Origin: Planctomycetaceae bacterium
Lineage (GTDB): Bacteria > Planctomycetota > Planctomycetia > Planctomycetales > Planctomycetaceae
DNA: 64,000 nt
Reading direction: 5' to 3'
NCBI GenBank assembly: GCA_020850695.1
Contig: JADZEF010000086.1
Coordinates: forward strand, 24,649-88,648
Positions 52,551 through 61,378 of this stretch are shown piece after piece (the first letter of the stretch is position 1; each line of letters begins with the position of its first letter). The position numbers and the translations under genes are program-made. The notes below the pieces were generated by a model that had not been told where the DNA came from, made no database searches, and saw nothing but the letters and a program-made list of their open reading frames with translations.

Positions 52551-53512
52551 GCGGGGGACCGGTGAACGTGAGCGGGGGCCGACCGCATCTGTCTCTGCGT
52601 TGCCCCGCGTGCGGCGGCGCGATCGGGGACGAGACGGAATCGTCGTTGACGTGCGGAACGTGCGGAGCGGTCTGGCCGGTGCGCGACGGAATACCGCGGT
52701 TCGTTCAATCGGAGCATCTCGAGAGCTTCGGACTCCAGTGGAACAAGTACGAGGTGGCTCACGACGACGAGGACCGGGCGACGTTCCAGGCGAAGACCGG
52801 CGTGACGCTTGACGAGCTGCGCGGGTTGCGGGTGCTGGACGCCGGCTGCGGCGGGGGACGCTACAGCAAGGTGTGCGGAGAGGCGGGGGCGATCGTCACT
52901 GGGGCCGACCATACGACGGCGGTCGAAAAGGCATCGCGGCTGTGCGGGCATCTGCTTGATGTGCGTTTCGTCCAGGCCGACTTGAAGCGGCTGCCGTTCG
53001 AGCCGGAATCGTTCGATTTCGTCTTTTCGATCGGCGTGATGCATCACGATGCCGACACGCGCGCGGGGTTTGACGCGGTGGCGCGGATGGTGAAGCCGGG
53101 CGGACGGATGGCCGTGTGGCTGTATCGGCGGAATCAGTGGTGGCAGGAGTGGCTCAACAATGCGGTACGCCGCCGCACCGTGCGGATGCCGGCTGCCCGT
53201 CTGGAGAAGTGGTGCCGCTTCGGGGCGTGGCTCGGGGGCATTCCTGGGGTGAAGCAGACCTTCAATAAGGTGCTCAACTTCAGTGCGCACCCGAATCACG
53301 AGAATCGCGTCTGTGACACGTTCGACTGGTATGCGCCTCGGTTTCAGTATCACCACACGACGGATGAACTGTGCGCGTGGTTTCGCGAGGCGGGGTTCGA
53401 CGACTTGCGGGTTCTGCCGCCGGAGAAGACGGGGAGGGTCTATCGCTGGGTCTACGAGCAGAACCTGCTGATCGGGAGCGGCGTGAACGTGGTGGGGAGG
53501 CGGAGGCTGTAA
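52547..53512 (+). CDS. SAM-dependent methyltransferase with Trm112-like zinc domain
   Basis: 321 residues from ATG 52547. Residues 15-50 are a zinc-ribbon-like segment (LRCPACGGAIGD, SLTCGTCGAVWPVRDGIPRF), as in Trm112-fused methyltransferases. The SAM domain has LRVLDAGCGGGRYSKVCGEA as motif I, VTGADHT, FVQADLKRLPFEPESFD and FVFSIGVMHHDADTRAGF, then VKPGGRMAVWLYRRNQWW. The C-terminal 120 residues are helical. Substrate unknown. Last gene of the MBL-VOC-methyltransferase operon. Confidence 0.92.
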   Translation: MSGGPVNVSGGRPHLSLRCPACGGAIGDETESSLTCGTCGAVWPVRDGIPRFVQSEHLESFGLQWNKYEVAHDDEDRATFQAKTGVTLDELRGLRVLDAGCGGGRYSKVCGEAGAIVTGADHTTAVEKASRLCGHLLDVRFVQADLKRLPFEPESFDFVFSIGVMHHDADTRAGFDAVARMVKPGGRMAVWLYRRNQWWQEWLNNAVRRRTVRMPAARLEKWCRFGAWLGGIPGVKQTFNKVLNFSAHPNHENRVCDTFDWYAPRFQYHHTTDELCAWFREAGFDDLRVLPPEKTGRVYRWVYEQNLLIGSGVNVVGRRRL

Positions 53513-53610
53513 CGTCGTCGCATTGGATCCCGTCAGGCGCATACCAAAATCGCGCGAGCGAGGCGGCGGGGCGCGTGCTGCGCGAACGCTGCGGAAAAGC
53601 GAAAGGCATC

Positions 53611-53722
53611 TGATGCAAAGACGCGAAGTCGCAAAGGAAGCCACGCAAAGCAGAGAAGGTCTTTGGTTCCTTCTGCTTTCTCCATTGCAAAAACTTTGCG
53701 GGCCTCGCGTCTTGGCGTCGAA
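53611..53722. repeat. Inverted repeat, GCAAAGACGCGAAG type
   Basis: Left arm 53613-53665 (GATGCAAAGACGCGAAG, GTCGCAAAGGAAGC, CGCAAAGCAGAGAAGG) and right arm 53668-53722 (CCTTCTGCTTTCTCC, CTTTGCGGGCCTCGCGTCTT, GGCGTC). The arms nearly meet in the middle, so the whole can form one long hairpin. Shares words with 34961-35115. It lies between the convergent methyltransferase and cyclase-fold genes (53513-53733). Confidence 0.82.
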
Positions 53723-53733
53723 GTTCTGTTCGG

Positions 53734-54873
53734 TTACTTCGACGGCGCTTCACATTGCTTGAGGGCGGTGAGGACGTAAGCCGTGACGAGGTCCGGGTTG
53801 GCTTCGAAGTAGCGGTCGGACTTGGAATTGAGCCAGCTGCCGTTCTCCTGCTGCAGCTTGAAGAGGTGCTCGGCGAGTTCCTTCCGCCAATCGTGCTTGT
53901 TCCCCTTGGCGTCCTCAAGCCGGTCCTGCTTCGAGGCCGCCATCGCCTTTGCGAAGAGGTAGTAATAGTAGTAGAGGCCGTTGTCGCCGTAGCTCGGGTT
54001 TTCTTCGACCGTGTAGTTCTTGCGGATCCAGGTGAGGGCGGCTTTCACGCGCGGGTCCTTCTCGTCGAGCCCTGCATAGAGCATGCTCTTGAAGCCGCCG
54101 TAGGTCATGCTGCCGTAGGAGCGGAGCCCGCCGTCCTCGGTCTTGCCGGCAGGGGATGAAGCCTTTTCGCCCGCCGTGTAGAAGAAGCCTCCGTCATTCA
54201 CCTTCGGGGCAGGGGGGGTTTGGTTGAATTCCGTTTCGAGATTCTGGCACCGTGAGACGAAGACCAGCGCCTTCTGAACCGCGGGGTCGTTGGCTCCTGC
54301 GCCGGATGCCTGGAGGGCTTCGAGCAGGAACACCGTGTTCGAGAGGTCGGGGCGGCCGCCCCCGGGACCGTAGCCGGTGCCGCCGTAACGCGCGTCGGAC
54401 TTCTCGACCCCCTTGGATTCATCGAACTGGAGGCCGCGGAGGAACTTGTCGGCCTTGTCGATGAGTGGTTTGTACTTTTCCTTGTCGGCCGAGGAGAGGA
54501 CCATCACGCAGATGGCCGTTTCATAGCCCGCGATGCGGCTCTTGGCGCTGCAGATGCGGCCGTCTTCCTGGGCGAGGCTTTCGATCTTCTTGAGAGCCTT
54601 GGCGACCGCCGGATCGCTTGCGGGAACGCCCGCCTGCATCAGCCCGTGCACGCACAGGGCGCTGATGCCGATCATGTCGGGCGTGGTCCACGTCCCGTCT
54701 TCGCGCTGGCTGTTCTTGAGGAACTCGATTCCCTTCTCGCGCGACTTCTTGAGCTGCGCGGGATCGGGTCCCAGCGTTTCGCCGGCGAATGCAGGGCCTG
54801 CGATTGTGGCCAGCACCAGGACTGCCGCGAAGGGGCGAAGGCTTCGACGGTTCATGAGCGGGATCAGGAGCAT
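53734..54873 (-). CDS. Secreted terpenoid-cyclase/prenyltransferase-fold protein
   Basis: 379 residues from ATG 54873 (ATG 54855 is an alternative that begins the signal peptide MNRRSLRPFAAVLVLATIAG). Repeated helical units of the squalene-hopene cyclase/prenyltransferase alpha-alpha barrel: SREKGIEFLKNSQREDGTWTT (cut here as QREDGTW), FLRGLQFDESKGVEKSDARYGG, LEALQASGAGANDPAVQ, and LAEHLFKLQQENGSWLN. The DxDD motif of true cyclases is not seen, so it is more likely a binding or structural protein. Planctomycetes have many such secreted proteins. Confidence 0.88.
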   Translation of the reverse strand: MLLIPLMNRRSLRPFAAVLVLATIAGPAFAGETLGPDPAQLKKSREKGIEFLKNSQREDGTWTTPDMIGISALCVHGLMQAGVPASDPAVAKALKKIESLAQEDGRICSAKSRIAGYETAICVMVLSSADKEKYKPLIDKADKFLRGLQFDESKGVEKSDARYGGTGYGPGGGRPDLSNTVFLLEALQASGAGANDPAVQKALVFVSRCQNLETEFNQTPPAPKVNDGGFFYTAGEKASSPAGKTEDGGLRSYGSMTYGGFKSMLYAGLDEKDPRVKAALTWIRKNYTVEENPSYGDNGLYYYYYLFAKAMAASKQDRLEDAKGNKHDWRKELAEHLFKLQQENGSWLNSKSDRYFEANPDLVTAYVLTALKQCEAPSK

Positions 54874-55060
54874 GGTCGCATCTCTTCAGCGTGAGGGAGA
54901 GCGGTGAATCGACCTGAACTCCCCGTGTGGTACCTCCGCCCGGTGCGTGGGGCAAGAAGCCGGAAGTGCACTGCTATGAACTCTGCTGCGTTTTGATGCA
55001 GGTTCGCCCGATCAAGCGAGCAAAGGATATGCCGCTATCAAGTGGCGGACTCAATAGAAG

Positions 55061-55188
55061 AGTGGAATCACGGAATACACGAAATACACGGAAATAAAGG
55101 CCGGTGTCGTAGGCCCCTGGGATCTCGGGAGGGAACCCACGGACGCCTGAGTCATGTACTTTCTCTGTGTATTTCGTACTACTCACCT
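55061..55188. repeat. Inverted repeat, ATACACGGAA type
   Basis: Left arm 55063-55100 (TGGAATCACGGAATACACG, AAATACACGGAAATAAAG) with near-tandem AATACACGGAA words; right arm 55156-55188 (GTACTTTCTCTGTGTATTTCG, TACTACTCACC) is its imperfect inverse. About 55 bases in the centre. Confidence 0.8.
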
Positions 55189-55246
55189 TCAGAATCTTCG
55201 CGCCACTCAAAGATTCACTGCGTGCGAGAGACAAGAGGCAGACCGG

Positions 55247-55391
55247 GAAAAGGGATGAATAAGGAACCCAGGAAGGCAGGAACAGGAGAGGAGAAGAAAG
55301 AGAAACCTCGAGAAGCTCCTGTGCAAGTGTCGGGTTTCTTCTGCGTTCCTGTGTTTTTTCCCGCCTTCCTGGGTTCCTCATTCAAACCCTC
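55247..55391. repeat. Inverted repeat, GGAACCCAGGAAGGCAGG type
   Basis: Left arm 55247-55305 (GATGAATAAGGAACCCAGG, AAGGCAGGAACAGGAG, AAGAAAGAGAAACC) and right arm 55332-55391 (GGGTTTCTTCTGCGTTCCTG, CCCGCCTTCCTGGGTTCC, TCATTC). The arms pair over about 55 bases with few mismatches and a loop of about 26. One of the longest stems in the window. Confidence 0.85.
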
Positions 55392-55706
55392 TGACGAACA
55401 GCACCTGAAGAAAGCCCCCGGCAAACTCTGCGGTCATGCGCGCTCATCCATTGGGTTGCGGGTCTCCCGGGCTGGGTATTCCGTGGTTACTTCCTCTTGA
55501 GTTTTCTCGCGGCAGTGGAGAAGAACGTCGGAGACGCGGTTGCTTGCAAAGACGCCCAGCGTCCGGCGCGTGGGCCAGGAATTGGTCGGCTTCGGCGAAG
55601 GATTGGCCCGCATCGCAGGGGTGCGCCGTTCCCAGGATCAGCGCGCCGCTGACATTGCAGTCGATCCGTTTTGTGGTTGGCTCGCGAGGTCCTGCAATCG
55701 CACTGC

Positions 55707-56717
55707 TCAGAACTGCCGCAGGAAGCGGATGTCGTTCTGGTAGAAGGCGCGGAGGTCGTCGATGCCGTAGCGACGCATGCAAAAGCGTTCGACGCCGAGG
55801 CCGAAGGCGAAGCCGGTCACTTCTTCGGGGTCGTACCCGACGGCCCGCAGCACGTTGGGGTCGACCATTCCCGCTCCGCCGATTTCCATCCAGCCCCCCT
55901 TCCAGCTCACGTCGACTTCGACGGAGGGCTCGGTGAAGGGGAAGAAGGAGGGGCGGAAGCGGATCGTGACGTTCTCGCCGAGGTAGGCCGCGGCGAACAG
56001 GCTGAGGACGGTTTTGAGCTGGGCCATCGTGACGTCGGGGCCGACCATCAACCCCTCCATCTGATGGAACATGGGGCTGTGCGTGGCGTCCGGGTTGTCG
56101 GGGCGGTAGACGCGGCCGAGCGAGACGATGCGGATGGGCGGCTTCGTCTGCTCCATGACGCGGATCTGGACGGTCGACGTCTGGCTGCGGAGCATCACCG
56201 GGTTGTCGGCCGAGCGGCCCGCGACGGAGAGGTAGAAGTTGTCGAGCGGGTCGCGGGCGGGGTGGTCGCCCGGGATGTTGAGGGCGATGAAGTTGTGGTG
56301 CTCGTCCTCGACTTCGGGGCCGTCGACGACGGTGAAGCCGAAACGGCCCATGATGTCCTTGAACTCTTCCATTGTCTGGGTGAGCGGGTGCTTCTTACCC
56401 AGCGGGAAGGGTTCGCCAGGGAGCGTCACGTCAAAGGCGGGGCCGGCGGCGGCCTTTGGCTTCGCGAGGTCGGCCTGGCGGGCTTCGAGTGCCTGCTCGG
56501 TCCGCTCGCGGACTTCGTTGAACTGCTTGCCGACGATCGGCCGCTGCTCGGGGGAGACCTTGCCGAGGAGGGCCTGAAGGTCTTTGAGGCGCCCCTGCTT
56601 GCGGCCGAGGAACTTCACCCGGACCGCCTCGAGCCCTTCCGCATTCGTGGCGGCCGCGATGGCGGCGAGGGCCTCGGTCTCGAACTCGCGGAGCGCGATC
56701 AGGGGGTCGGAGGACAT
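55707..56717 (-). CDS. pheS: Phenylalanyl-tRNA synthetase alpha subunit
   Basis: 336 residues. Charges tRNA-Phe with PheT as partner. N-terminal coiled coil ([17 protein letters not shown]), then class II core: [56 protein letters not shown] with motif 2, [25 protein letters not shown] and motif 3 [20 protein letters not shown]. Length is normal. It follows rplT on the minus strand by 138 bases, with a small inverted repeat in between; pheT is not adjacent in this window. Confidence 0.97.
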   Translation of the reverse strand: MSSDPLIALREFETEALAAIAAATNAEGLEAVRVKFLGRKQGRLKDLQALLGKVSPEQRPIVGKQFNEVRERTEQALEARQADLAKPKAAAGPAFDVTLPGEPFPLGKKHPLTQTMEEFKDIMGRFGFTVVDGPEVEDEHHNFIALNIPGDHPARDPLDNFYLSVAGRSADNPVMLRSQTSTVQIRVMEQTKPPIRIVSLGRVYRPDNPDATHSPMFHQMEGLMVGPDVTMAQLKTVLSLFAAAYLGENVTIRFRPSFFPFTEPSVEVDVSWKGGWMEIGGAGMVDPNVLRAVGYDPEEVTGFAFGLGVERFCMRRYGIDDLRAFYQNDIRFLRQF

Positions 56718-56725
56718 GGGGGGAA

Positions 56726-56816
56726 GGAGTCAGGAGTCAGGAGTCAGGCACAAAAAAGAAAAGACAGGAAGAGTGCCCGCCGAAGTATGCAGCGCGGGGT
56801 TTCTTCCTGTCTACTC
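56726..56816. repeat. Short tandem and inverted repeat between pheS and rplT
   Basis: Three direct copies of GGAGTCA at 56726-56746 are followed by an inverted pair, GAAAAGACAGGAAGAGT and TTCTTCCTGTCTACTCT, 27 bases apart. It resembles a reduced form of the GTCAGGAG-type element at 63681. It lies upstream of pheS, in the rplT-pheS gap. Confidence 0.6.
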
Positions 56817-56855
56817 TGCTGGCCAATGCTGGCTGCTGTTTGCCGACTTCTCGGA

Positions 56856-57227
56856 TCAGGCGGCGGCGGCCGGGGCCGGGAGGGCCTTCTTCACGAGGGC
56901 GACGATTTCGTCGAAGACCTCGGGATTGTGGATCGCCAGTTCGGAGAGCGCCTTGCGGTCGAGGGCGATGTTGGCGAGCTTCAGGCCGTGGATGAACTGC
57001 GAGTAACGCAGGCCGCGGGCGACACAGGCGGCCTTGACGCGGGTGATCCAGAGGGAGCGGAATTCGCGCTTCTTCAGACGGCGGTGGGCGTGCGCGTAAA
57101 CGCCGGCCTTGAGTAGCGTTTCCATCACGGTGCGGAGCAGGTTTCTCCGCCCGAGGAAGTTGCCGCGAGCTTCGCGGAACAACCGCTTCTTCGACTTGCG
57201 ACGTGTCTTACCCGACTTGATACGCAT
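56856..57227 (-). CDS. rplT: Ribosomal protein L20
   Basis: 123 residues. Large-subunit protein that binds 23S rRNA and helps assembly. The family pattern is complete: [61 protein letters not shown] and [21 protein letters not shown]. The C-terminal Ala/Pro tail (LPAPAAAA) is slightly long. Second gene of the rpmI-rplT-pheS group; 139 bases after rpmI. Confidence 0.98.
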   Translation of the reverse strand: MRIKSGKTRRKSKKRLFREARGNFLGRRNLLRTVMETLLKAGVYAHAHRRLKKREFRSLWITRVKAACVARGLRYSQFIHGLKLANIALDRKALSELAIHNPEVFDEIVALVKKALPAPAAAA

Positions 57228-57366
57228 GACAGATCGATCCTGGCAATACGACGCCGCACACCACGCAATGGGTCGTGAGCGTCACGAGGTCAACGGAAGG
57301 AATTTGCCAACCGAAGCTGGCTGCAAACCACGAATTGAATACGTCAGAATCGTGGCATCCAACCGC

Positions 57367-57570
57367 TTATGAGCAGGGACGCAGCCCTTCGATGATCGTG
57401 GCGGTCTGCTTGCGGCTTTCGAAGACGTTATCCGCCCGCAAATGGCGCTTGCGTTTGGCCGACTTCGAGCTGAGCTTGTGGCCGCGGCCAGCGTTCTTGT
57501 GGCGGACCTTGCCCGTGCCGGTGATCTTGAACCGCTTCTTCATCCCCTTATGGGTCTTCTGCTTCGGCAT
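57367..57570 (-). CDS. rpmI: Ribosomal protein L35
   Basis: 67 residues from ATG 57570. L35 pattern: MPKQKTHKGMKKRFKITGTG, VRHKNAGRGHKLSSKSAKRK, then RHLRADNVFESRKQTATI. Very basic, as expected. In most bacteria infC precedes rpmI; here the upstream 396 bases are free of an infC gene and the next gene is divergent, so initiation factor 3 is encoded elsewhere. Confidence 0.97.
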   Translation of the reverse strand: MPKQKTHKGMKKRFKITGTGKVRHKNAGRGHKLSSKSAKRKRHLRADNVFESRKQTATIIEGLRPCS

Positions 57571-57966
57571 CGGAGTCCGCTCCGTTCTTTTCGCATGCGA
57601 GGGCTGCCGGACCGTGGCCCGGCAAAAATGGAAACGGGGAGTATAGCGAAGTCCGGCCAATCGTTTCCAGCGCAGCCGGTGCGATTTTTCCGCCTGAGCA
57701 GGAGGAATGTCGGATGGCCGGATAGGAGATTCTGAGCCAAACCGGCGAGGTCTGCCCTGGGAAGTCGGAGACTCGAGGTGTTCAAGTTGGAACATCGAAG
57801 GGAAGGCACGTGTGGATACGCTCAAGGTGCGTCCGTTCAAGATCTTGCTGGATTGTAATGAATCAGCGATAGTCAATCCTTCGGGCCGCTGTCACTCTTC
57901 GGCGGCTCCGCCAATCCCTTCATTCGAGCGGCGTCTGCCGCGCCCTCCTGATCGCGGAATGTCCTC
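57571..57966. other. Divergent promoter region between rpmI and the PQQ-type gene
   Basis: About 395 bases. No infC and no obvious L20-type leader fold was recognised. No repeat of the inverted family. The region must hold promoters in both directions; I could not assign them with confidence. Confidence 0.5.
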
Positions 57967-59562
57967 ATGAGTCGGCGCTCCCTGATTCTGACGTCGGTCG
58001 CAAGTCTGGTTGCGGCTGTGATGTTGACGGCAACGGCCATGCTGGGGGCTGCGGTCATCGGAGGGACTGTTCAGAAGGTGGGCAAGACGTCGCTCACGAT
58101 TCAACAGAAGTCGGGTGGCACGAAGTCCTTCCCGGTCACGGTCGATACCGAGGTGACGATCGACGGGAGAAAAACCACGATCGACCAGTTGAAGGAAGGG
58201 CAGTTGGTCACCGTGACGACCTCCAAGTCAGGGAATGCGACGAAGGTGGCCGCCCGCGGGGAGGGAGTGGCGGCCAGGCCGGTGATCAAGCAGGCCTCCG
58301 AAGATCCGATCAAGCCGGAGCCGGTCGTGTCGAAGCCGTCAACCTCGCCCCGCGCAGGGACTTCGAAGCGCGGCGCGGGAGTCGATGAAGCGGGTTGGAC
58401 CCAGTACCGAGGCCCCGGCCGGGCGAACCGCTCCGGCGAAGTGGGACTTCTGACCGAATGGTCGGGCGATGGCCCGTCGATGACCTGGGTGACCGGCGGA
58501 ATGGGCGAAGGATATTCCAGCGTCTCGGTGGCCGATGACATTGTCTACACCATGGGAACCTCGGGCGACCGGGAGATGGTGTTCGCCATTCGTCTCAACG
58601 GCGACAGCATGCTCTGGTCAACCCCCACCGGGGGCGGAATCTTCCGCGAGAACAATGGCAACGGTCCCCGCGGCACGCCGACGATCGATGGCGACAATGT
58701 GTATGCCCTGGGAGCCCTGGGGGATCTCGTCTGCCTCAATCGTGCGGATGGCAAGAAAAAGTGGGGCAAGAACATCCTCAAGGAATTTCAGGCGGACAAC
58801 ATCGTCTGGGGCATCTGCGAGTCGGTCCTCATTGATGGGCCGAATCTCATCTGCACACCCGGTGGCCGTCGCGGCACGATGGTCGCCCTCAACAAGCAGA
58901 ACGGGAACGTCGTCTGGACGGCCCAGGTTCCGAACAACCCGCACGCGGGCTACGCCTCGGCGATCATTGTGACGACCGGAGGCATCAGGCAGTACGTGAA
59001 CTTCACGCAGCGCGGAATCGTGGGTATCAATGCCGCGAACGGGACCGTTCTCTGGGGGGACGACCACTCCGCGAACGGGACGGCGAACTGCTCGTCGCCC
59101 GTCGCCTGGGACGATTATGTGTTCGCCGCGTCCGGCTATGGCAAGGGGGGGGCGGCCGTCAGGCTGTCGAAGTCTGGCAAGGGAGTCGATGCAGAATTCC
59201 TTTATCACACCGACGATATGAAAAACCACCACGGCGGAATGGTGGTCGTCGATGGTTACGTCTATGGATTTGACGAAGCGGTGTTGACCTGCCTCGACAT
59301 CAAGACGGGAAAAGTCGCCTGGAAGAACCGCTCCGTCGGCAAGGGGTCGGTCACATTCGCGGACGGCCACCTCTATTGCCGCAGCGAGGGGGGCGAGATC
59401 GCACTCGTCGAGGCGACTCCGAAAAGCTACGTCGAAAAGGGACGCTTCCGTCCCGAAGGCCGCAGCAGCCGCCCCGCGTGGGCGCATCCTGTCGTCATCG
59501 CGGGAAAGCTGCTGATCCGCGACCAGGACAAACTGATAGGCTTCGACGTGAAGGCGAACTGA
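57967..59562 (+). CDS. PQQ-repeat beta-propeller protein (BamB-like) with N-terminal DUF5666-like domain
   Basis: 531 residues. Signal peptide MSRRSLILTSVASLVAAVML ... AMLG. Residues 30-100 resemble a DUF5666-type small beta domain: VIGGTVQKVGKTSLTIQQKS, TVDTEVTIDGRKTTIDQLKE, GQLVTVTTS. After a Pro/Ser linker, a seven- or eight-bladed propeller starts at WTQYRGPGRANRSGEVGLLT with repeated blade ends such as LVCLNRADGKKKWGKN, MVALNKQNGNVVWTAQV, GINAANGTVLWGDD and CLDIKTGKVAWKNRS. Likely an exported binding or redox-associated protein; heme or quinone use is not shown. Stop is 33 bases from the convergent next gene. Confidence 0.9.
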   Translation: MSRRSLILTSVASLVAAVMLTATAMLGAAVIGGTVQKVGKTSLTIQQKSGGTKSFPVTVDTEVTIDGRKTTIDQLKEGQLVTVTTSKSGNATKVAARGEGVAARPVIKQASEDPIKPEPVVSKPSTSPRAGTSKRGAGVDEAGWTQYRGPGRANRSGEVGLLTEWSGDGPSMTWVTGGMGEGYSSVSVADDIVYTMGTSGDREMVFAIRLNGDSMLWSTPTGGGIFRENNGNGPRGTPTIDGDNVYALGALGDLVCLNRADGKKKWGKNILKEFQADNIVWGICESVLIDGPNLICTPGGRRGTMVALNKQNGNVVWTAQVPNNPHAGYASAIIVTTGGIRQYVNFTQRGIVGINAANGTVLWGDDHSANGTANCSSPVAWDDYVFAASGYGKGGAAVRLSKSGKGVDAEFLYHTDDMKNHHGGMVVVDGYVYGFDEAVLTCLDIKTGKVAWKNRSVGKGSVTFADGHLYCRSEGGEIALVEATPKSYVEKGRFRPEGRSSRPAWAHPVVIAGKLLIRDQDKLIGFDVKAN

Positions 59563-59595
59563 GTTCGCCGCCCTCGTGAGGGGCGGGTCGGTGAC

Positions 59596-61077
59596 TCATC
59601 CCATGGCGTCCGGCTGATAAAGGATCCAGACTGTTCGGACCTGATCATCCTGGTACGCGCGTTGTGCCGCCGCCAAGAGCACCTTGGGATCGATTCCGCT
59701 GACAACCGGCAACTCGTGTCCCTGCGACGCTCCCCCGCAATACCAGGCGAAATCGATGATTCCGGAGATCCCGAAATCCTCAAGTTTTTCCCAGTGATTG
59801 GGCAGGTAGACTGCGAGCAGGGCTTGATCCATCCATGAGAGAATCTGGCGAGCATCGTAGGGTGTGCTGCGCAACAGGCGATGCGGATTGGCATACGCGA
59901 GTCCACAGGCATCTTGGATCCCCTCCTCATCGAGACGCAGCGCGATCTCCTCGGTAATGCCGCGCAATCGGAAGAGCGAGACCAGGCGTGTTGCCGGCGA
60001 GAGGGTGGCGCCGAAACCATTCCGACCATATCGAACAATCGCGTCGATCACCGGTTTGGGAGCGAAGCCCGCAAAGAGATACAGCGCAGCAAACCCGTAT
60101 CCGATCTGTGGGATGGATACGGCGGCGTCGGTTGAGTTACCGCGACTCGGGTCGTTGGCAGGAGGGTTCGCGGGTTCATCGCCGGGGGCGGGCTCTGGGA
60201 GCGCGGCGGCGGCGGCCTTCGAGGGGGGGATGTCCGGCTGGCTCGGATTCGCCACTTTCGTGAGGAGCGCTCCGAGGATCGTCCCGGTAATCAGCTGGGC
60301 GATGATCGTGTAGACGAGCTGGCTCGAGAGGTCTCTGCGCGCATTGCGTTGCACCAGCAACAACAGGATTGACAGGTAAGCCCCGATCGCGCTCAGCGTC
60401 ATTCCCTCGCGCATTCCCGAGTCGAGCGGAAGGGACCAGTTATCCGTGTTCAGCAACGCGATGATCGACACCAGTGTGCCGAGCAGGAGGAGCGTCGGAA
60501 TTCCGAATCGGACGAAGAGGGTTGGACTGCTGAAATCCTGAACCTCCTGGTCCCGCGCCTGCTGGAATGACTGGTACGCGGCGCTCACAGGCAGGTTCGA
60601 GAGGAACTGCGGTCCTTGCTCGGAGCCGGATGCCGTCGATTCAGGGCTCGGGAGCGGCACGCTTGAGAAAGAGGACGAGGAAGACGAGGAGAAAGGGAAT
60701 GTTTGCGAAGGCGCTCCTGAAACTGAATTCGCGGCGGGGCCGCCGGACATGCTGAGAGAGGGATTGGTGGAAGTGACGTTTCGCCGCGTCTCGACCGCGC
60801 ACGCCATCGCCTTGACACGGTTCCCGTACTCTTCGCGATGTTTCTCCTCTCTGGGCAAATAGCGATCTCGGCGCAGGCGCAGGTAAATCGCATGCTGGGC
60901 GACGATGACCGTGGGAACCAAGACCAGTGTGACCGCGAACCAGAACGAAGCGTTCCTCGGAAAGACGATGGGGTTTGCAATGAGAAGAAGCGTCAGAATG
61001 ACGAGTACGACCAGGATGACCAATGGCCAGATCAGGCTTGACACGCCTCGTTCGGTCGGTTCGTTCGATGTCGTCAT
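59596..61077 (-). CDS. Multi-pass membrane protein of unknown function
   Basis: 493 residues from ATG 61077. Hydrophobic segments: LIWPLVILVVLVILTLLLI, FWFAVTLVLVPTVIVAQHAI, ILLNTDNW-adjacent TLFVRFGIPTLLLLGTLVSI, ALSAIGAYLSILLLLVQ and LVYTIIAQLITGTILGALLT. A Ser-rich stretch (SSSSSSFSSVP) and a Pro/Ala/Asp-rich linker separate them. The C-terminal 180 residues have a helix-hairpin-like pattern (RLRGITEEIALRLDEEGIQD, ACGLAYANPHRLLR). No known family was recognised. Confidence 0.8.
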   Translation of the reverse strand: MTTSNEPTERGVSSLIWPLVILVVLVILTLLLIANPIVFPRNASFWFAVTLVLVPTVIVAQHAIYLRLRRDRYLPREEKHREEYGNRVKAMACAVETRRNVTSTNPSLSMSGGPAANSVSGAPSQTFPFSSSSSSSFSSVPLPSPESTASGSEQGPQFLSNLPVSAAYQSFQQARDQEVQDFSSPTLFVRFGIPTLLLLGTLVSIIALLNTDNWSLPLDSGMREGMTLSAIGAYLSILLLLVQRNARRDLSSQLVYTIIAQLITGTILGALLTKVANPSQPDIPPSKAAAAALPEPAPGDEPANPPANDPSRGNSTDAAVSIPQIGYGFAALYLFAGFAPKPVIDAIVRYGRNGFGATLSPATRLVSLFRLRGITEEIALRLDEEGIQDACGLAYANPHRLLRSTPYDARQILSWMDQALLAVYLPNHWEKLEDFGISGIIDFAWYCGGASQGHELPVVSGIDPKVLLAAAQRAYQDDQVRTVWILYQPDAMG

Positions 61078-61378
61078 GGCAATAAGTTCTTTCGAGAGAA
61101 GAGTGCTTCCGTAGATGGTTGAGGCGTTAAATGGGTGACGTCGATATCTGTGTGGCGAGCGTCGTCGCGATGTCTGTAGGAAAGGACCGTTGGATACATT
61201 CGTTGATGTGGCCACGTTATCACCAGTGAATTCCGGAGGGAAGTGATTTCTGAGAATTGTCGGTGTCAGGTCGTCCGGTGGAGTCACTGACGCTGCCTTG
61301 ACGACCTGATACGCTGGTGGCCCCCCTTTGGCTTTGGCTGCCTGACTCCTTCAAAGTTCCGGCCGAGATCACTCCTCC
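61078..61378. other. Divergent gap between membrane protein and pabB
   Basis: About 300 bases. The low-confidence minus-strand upstream extension of the membrane protein covers part of it and is not called. It should contain promoters in both directions. No repeat of the inverted family is present. Confidence 0.45.

Larger units (their letters stand above)
54874..55706. other. Intergenic region with two inverted-repeat elements
   Basis: About 830 bases between the pheS stop and the cyclase-fold gene start, both on the minus strand. Two inverted repeats (55061-55188 and 55247-55391) lie side by side. A 112-codon minus-strand frame at 55444-55782 overlaps the pheS end and shows no family feature; I do not call it. 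The rest contains nothing I recognise. Confidence 0.55.

Noticed and set aside
55444..55782. 112-codon minus-strand frame at the end of pheS
   Set aside because: Overlaps pheS in another frame and has no recognisable content.
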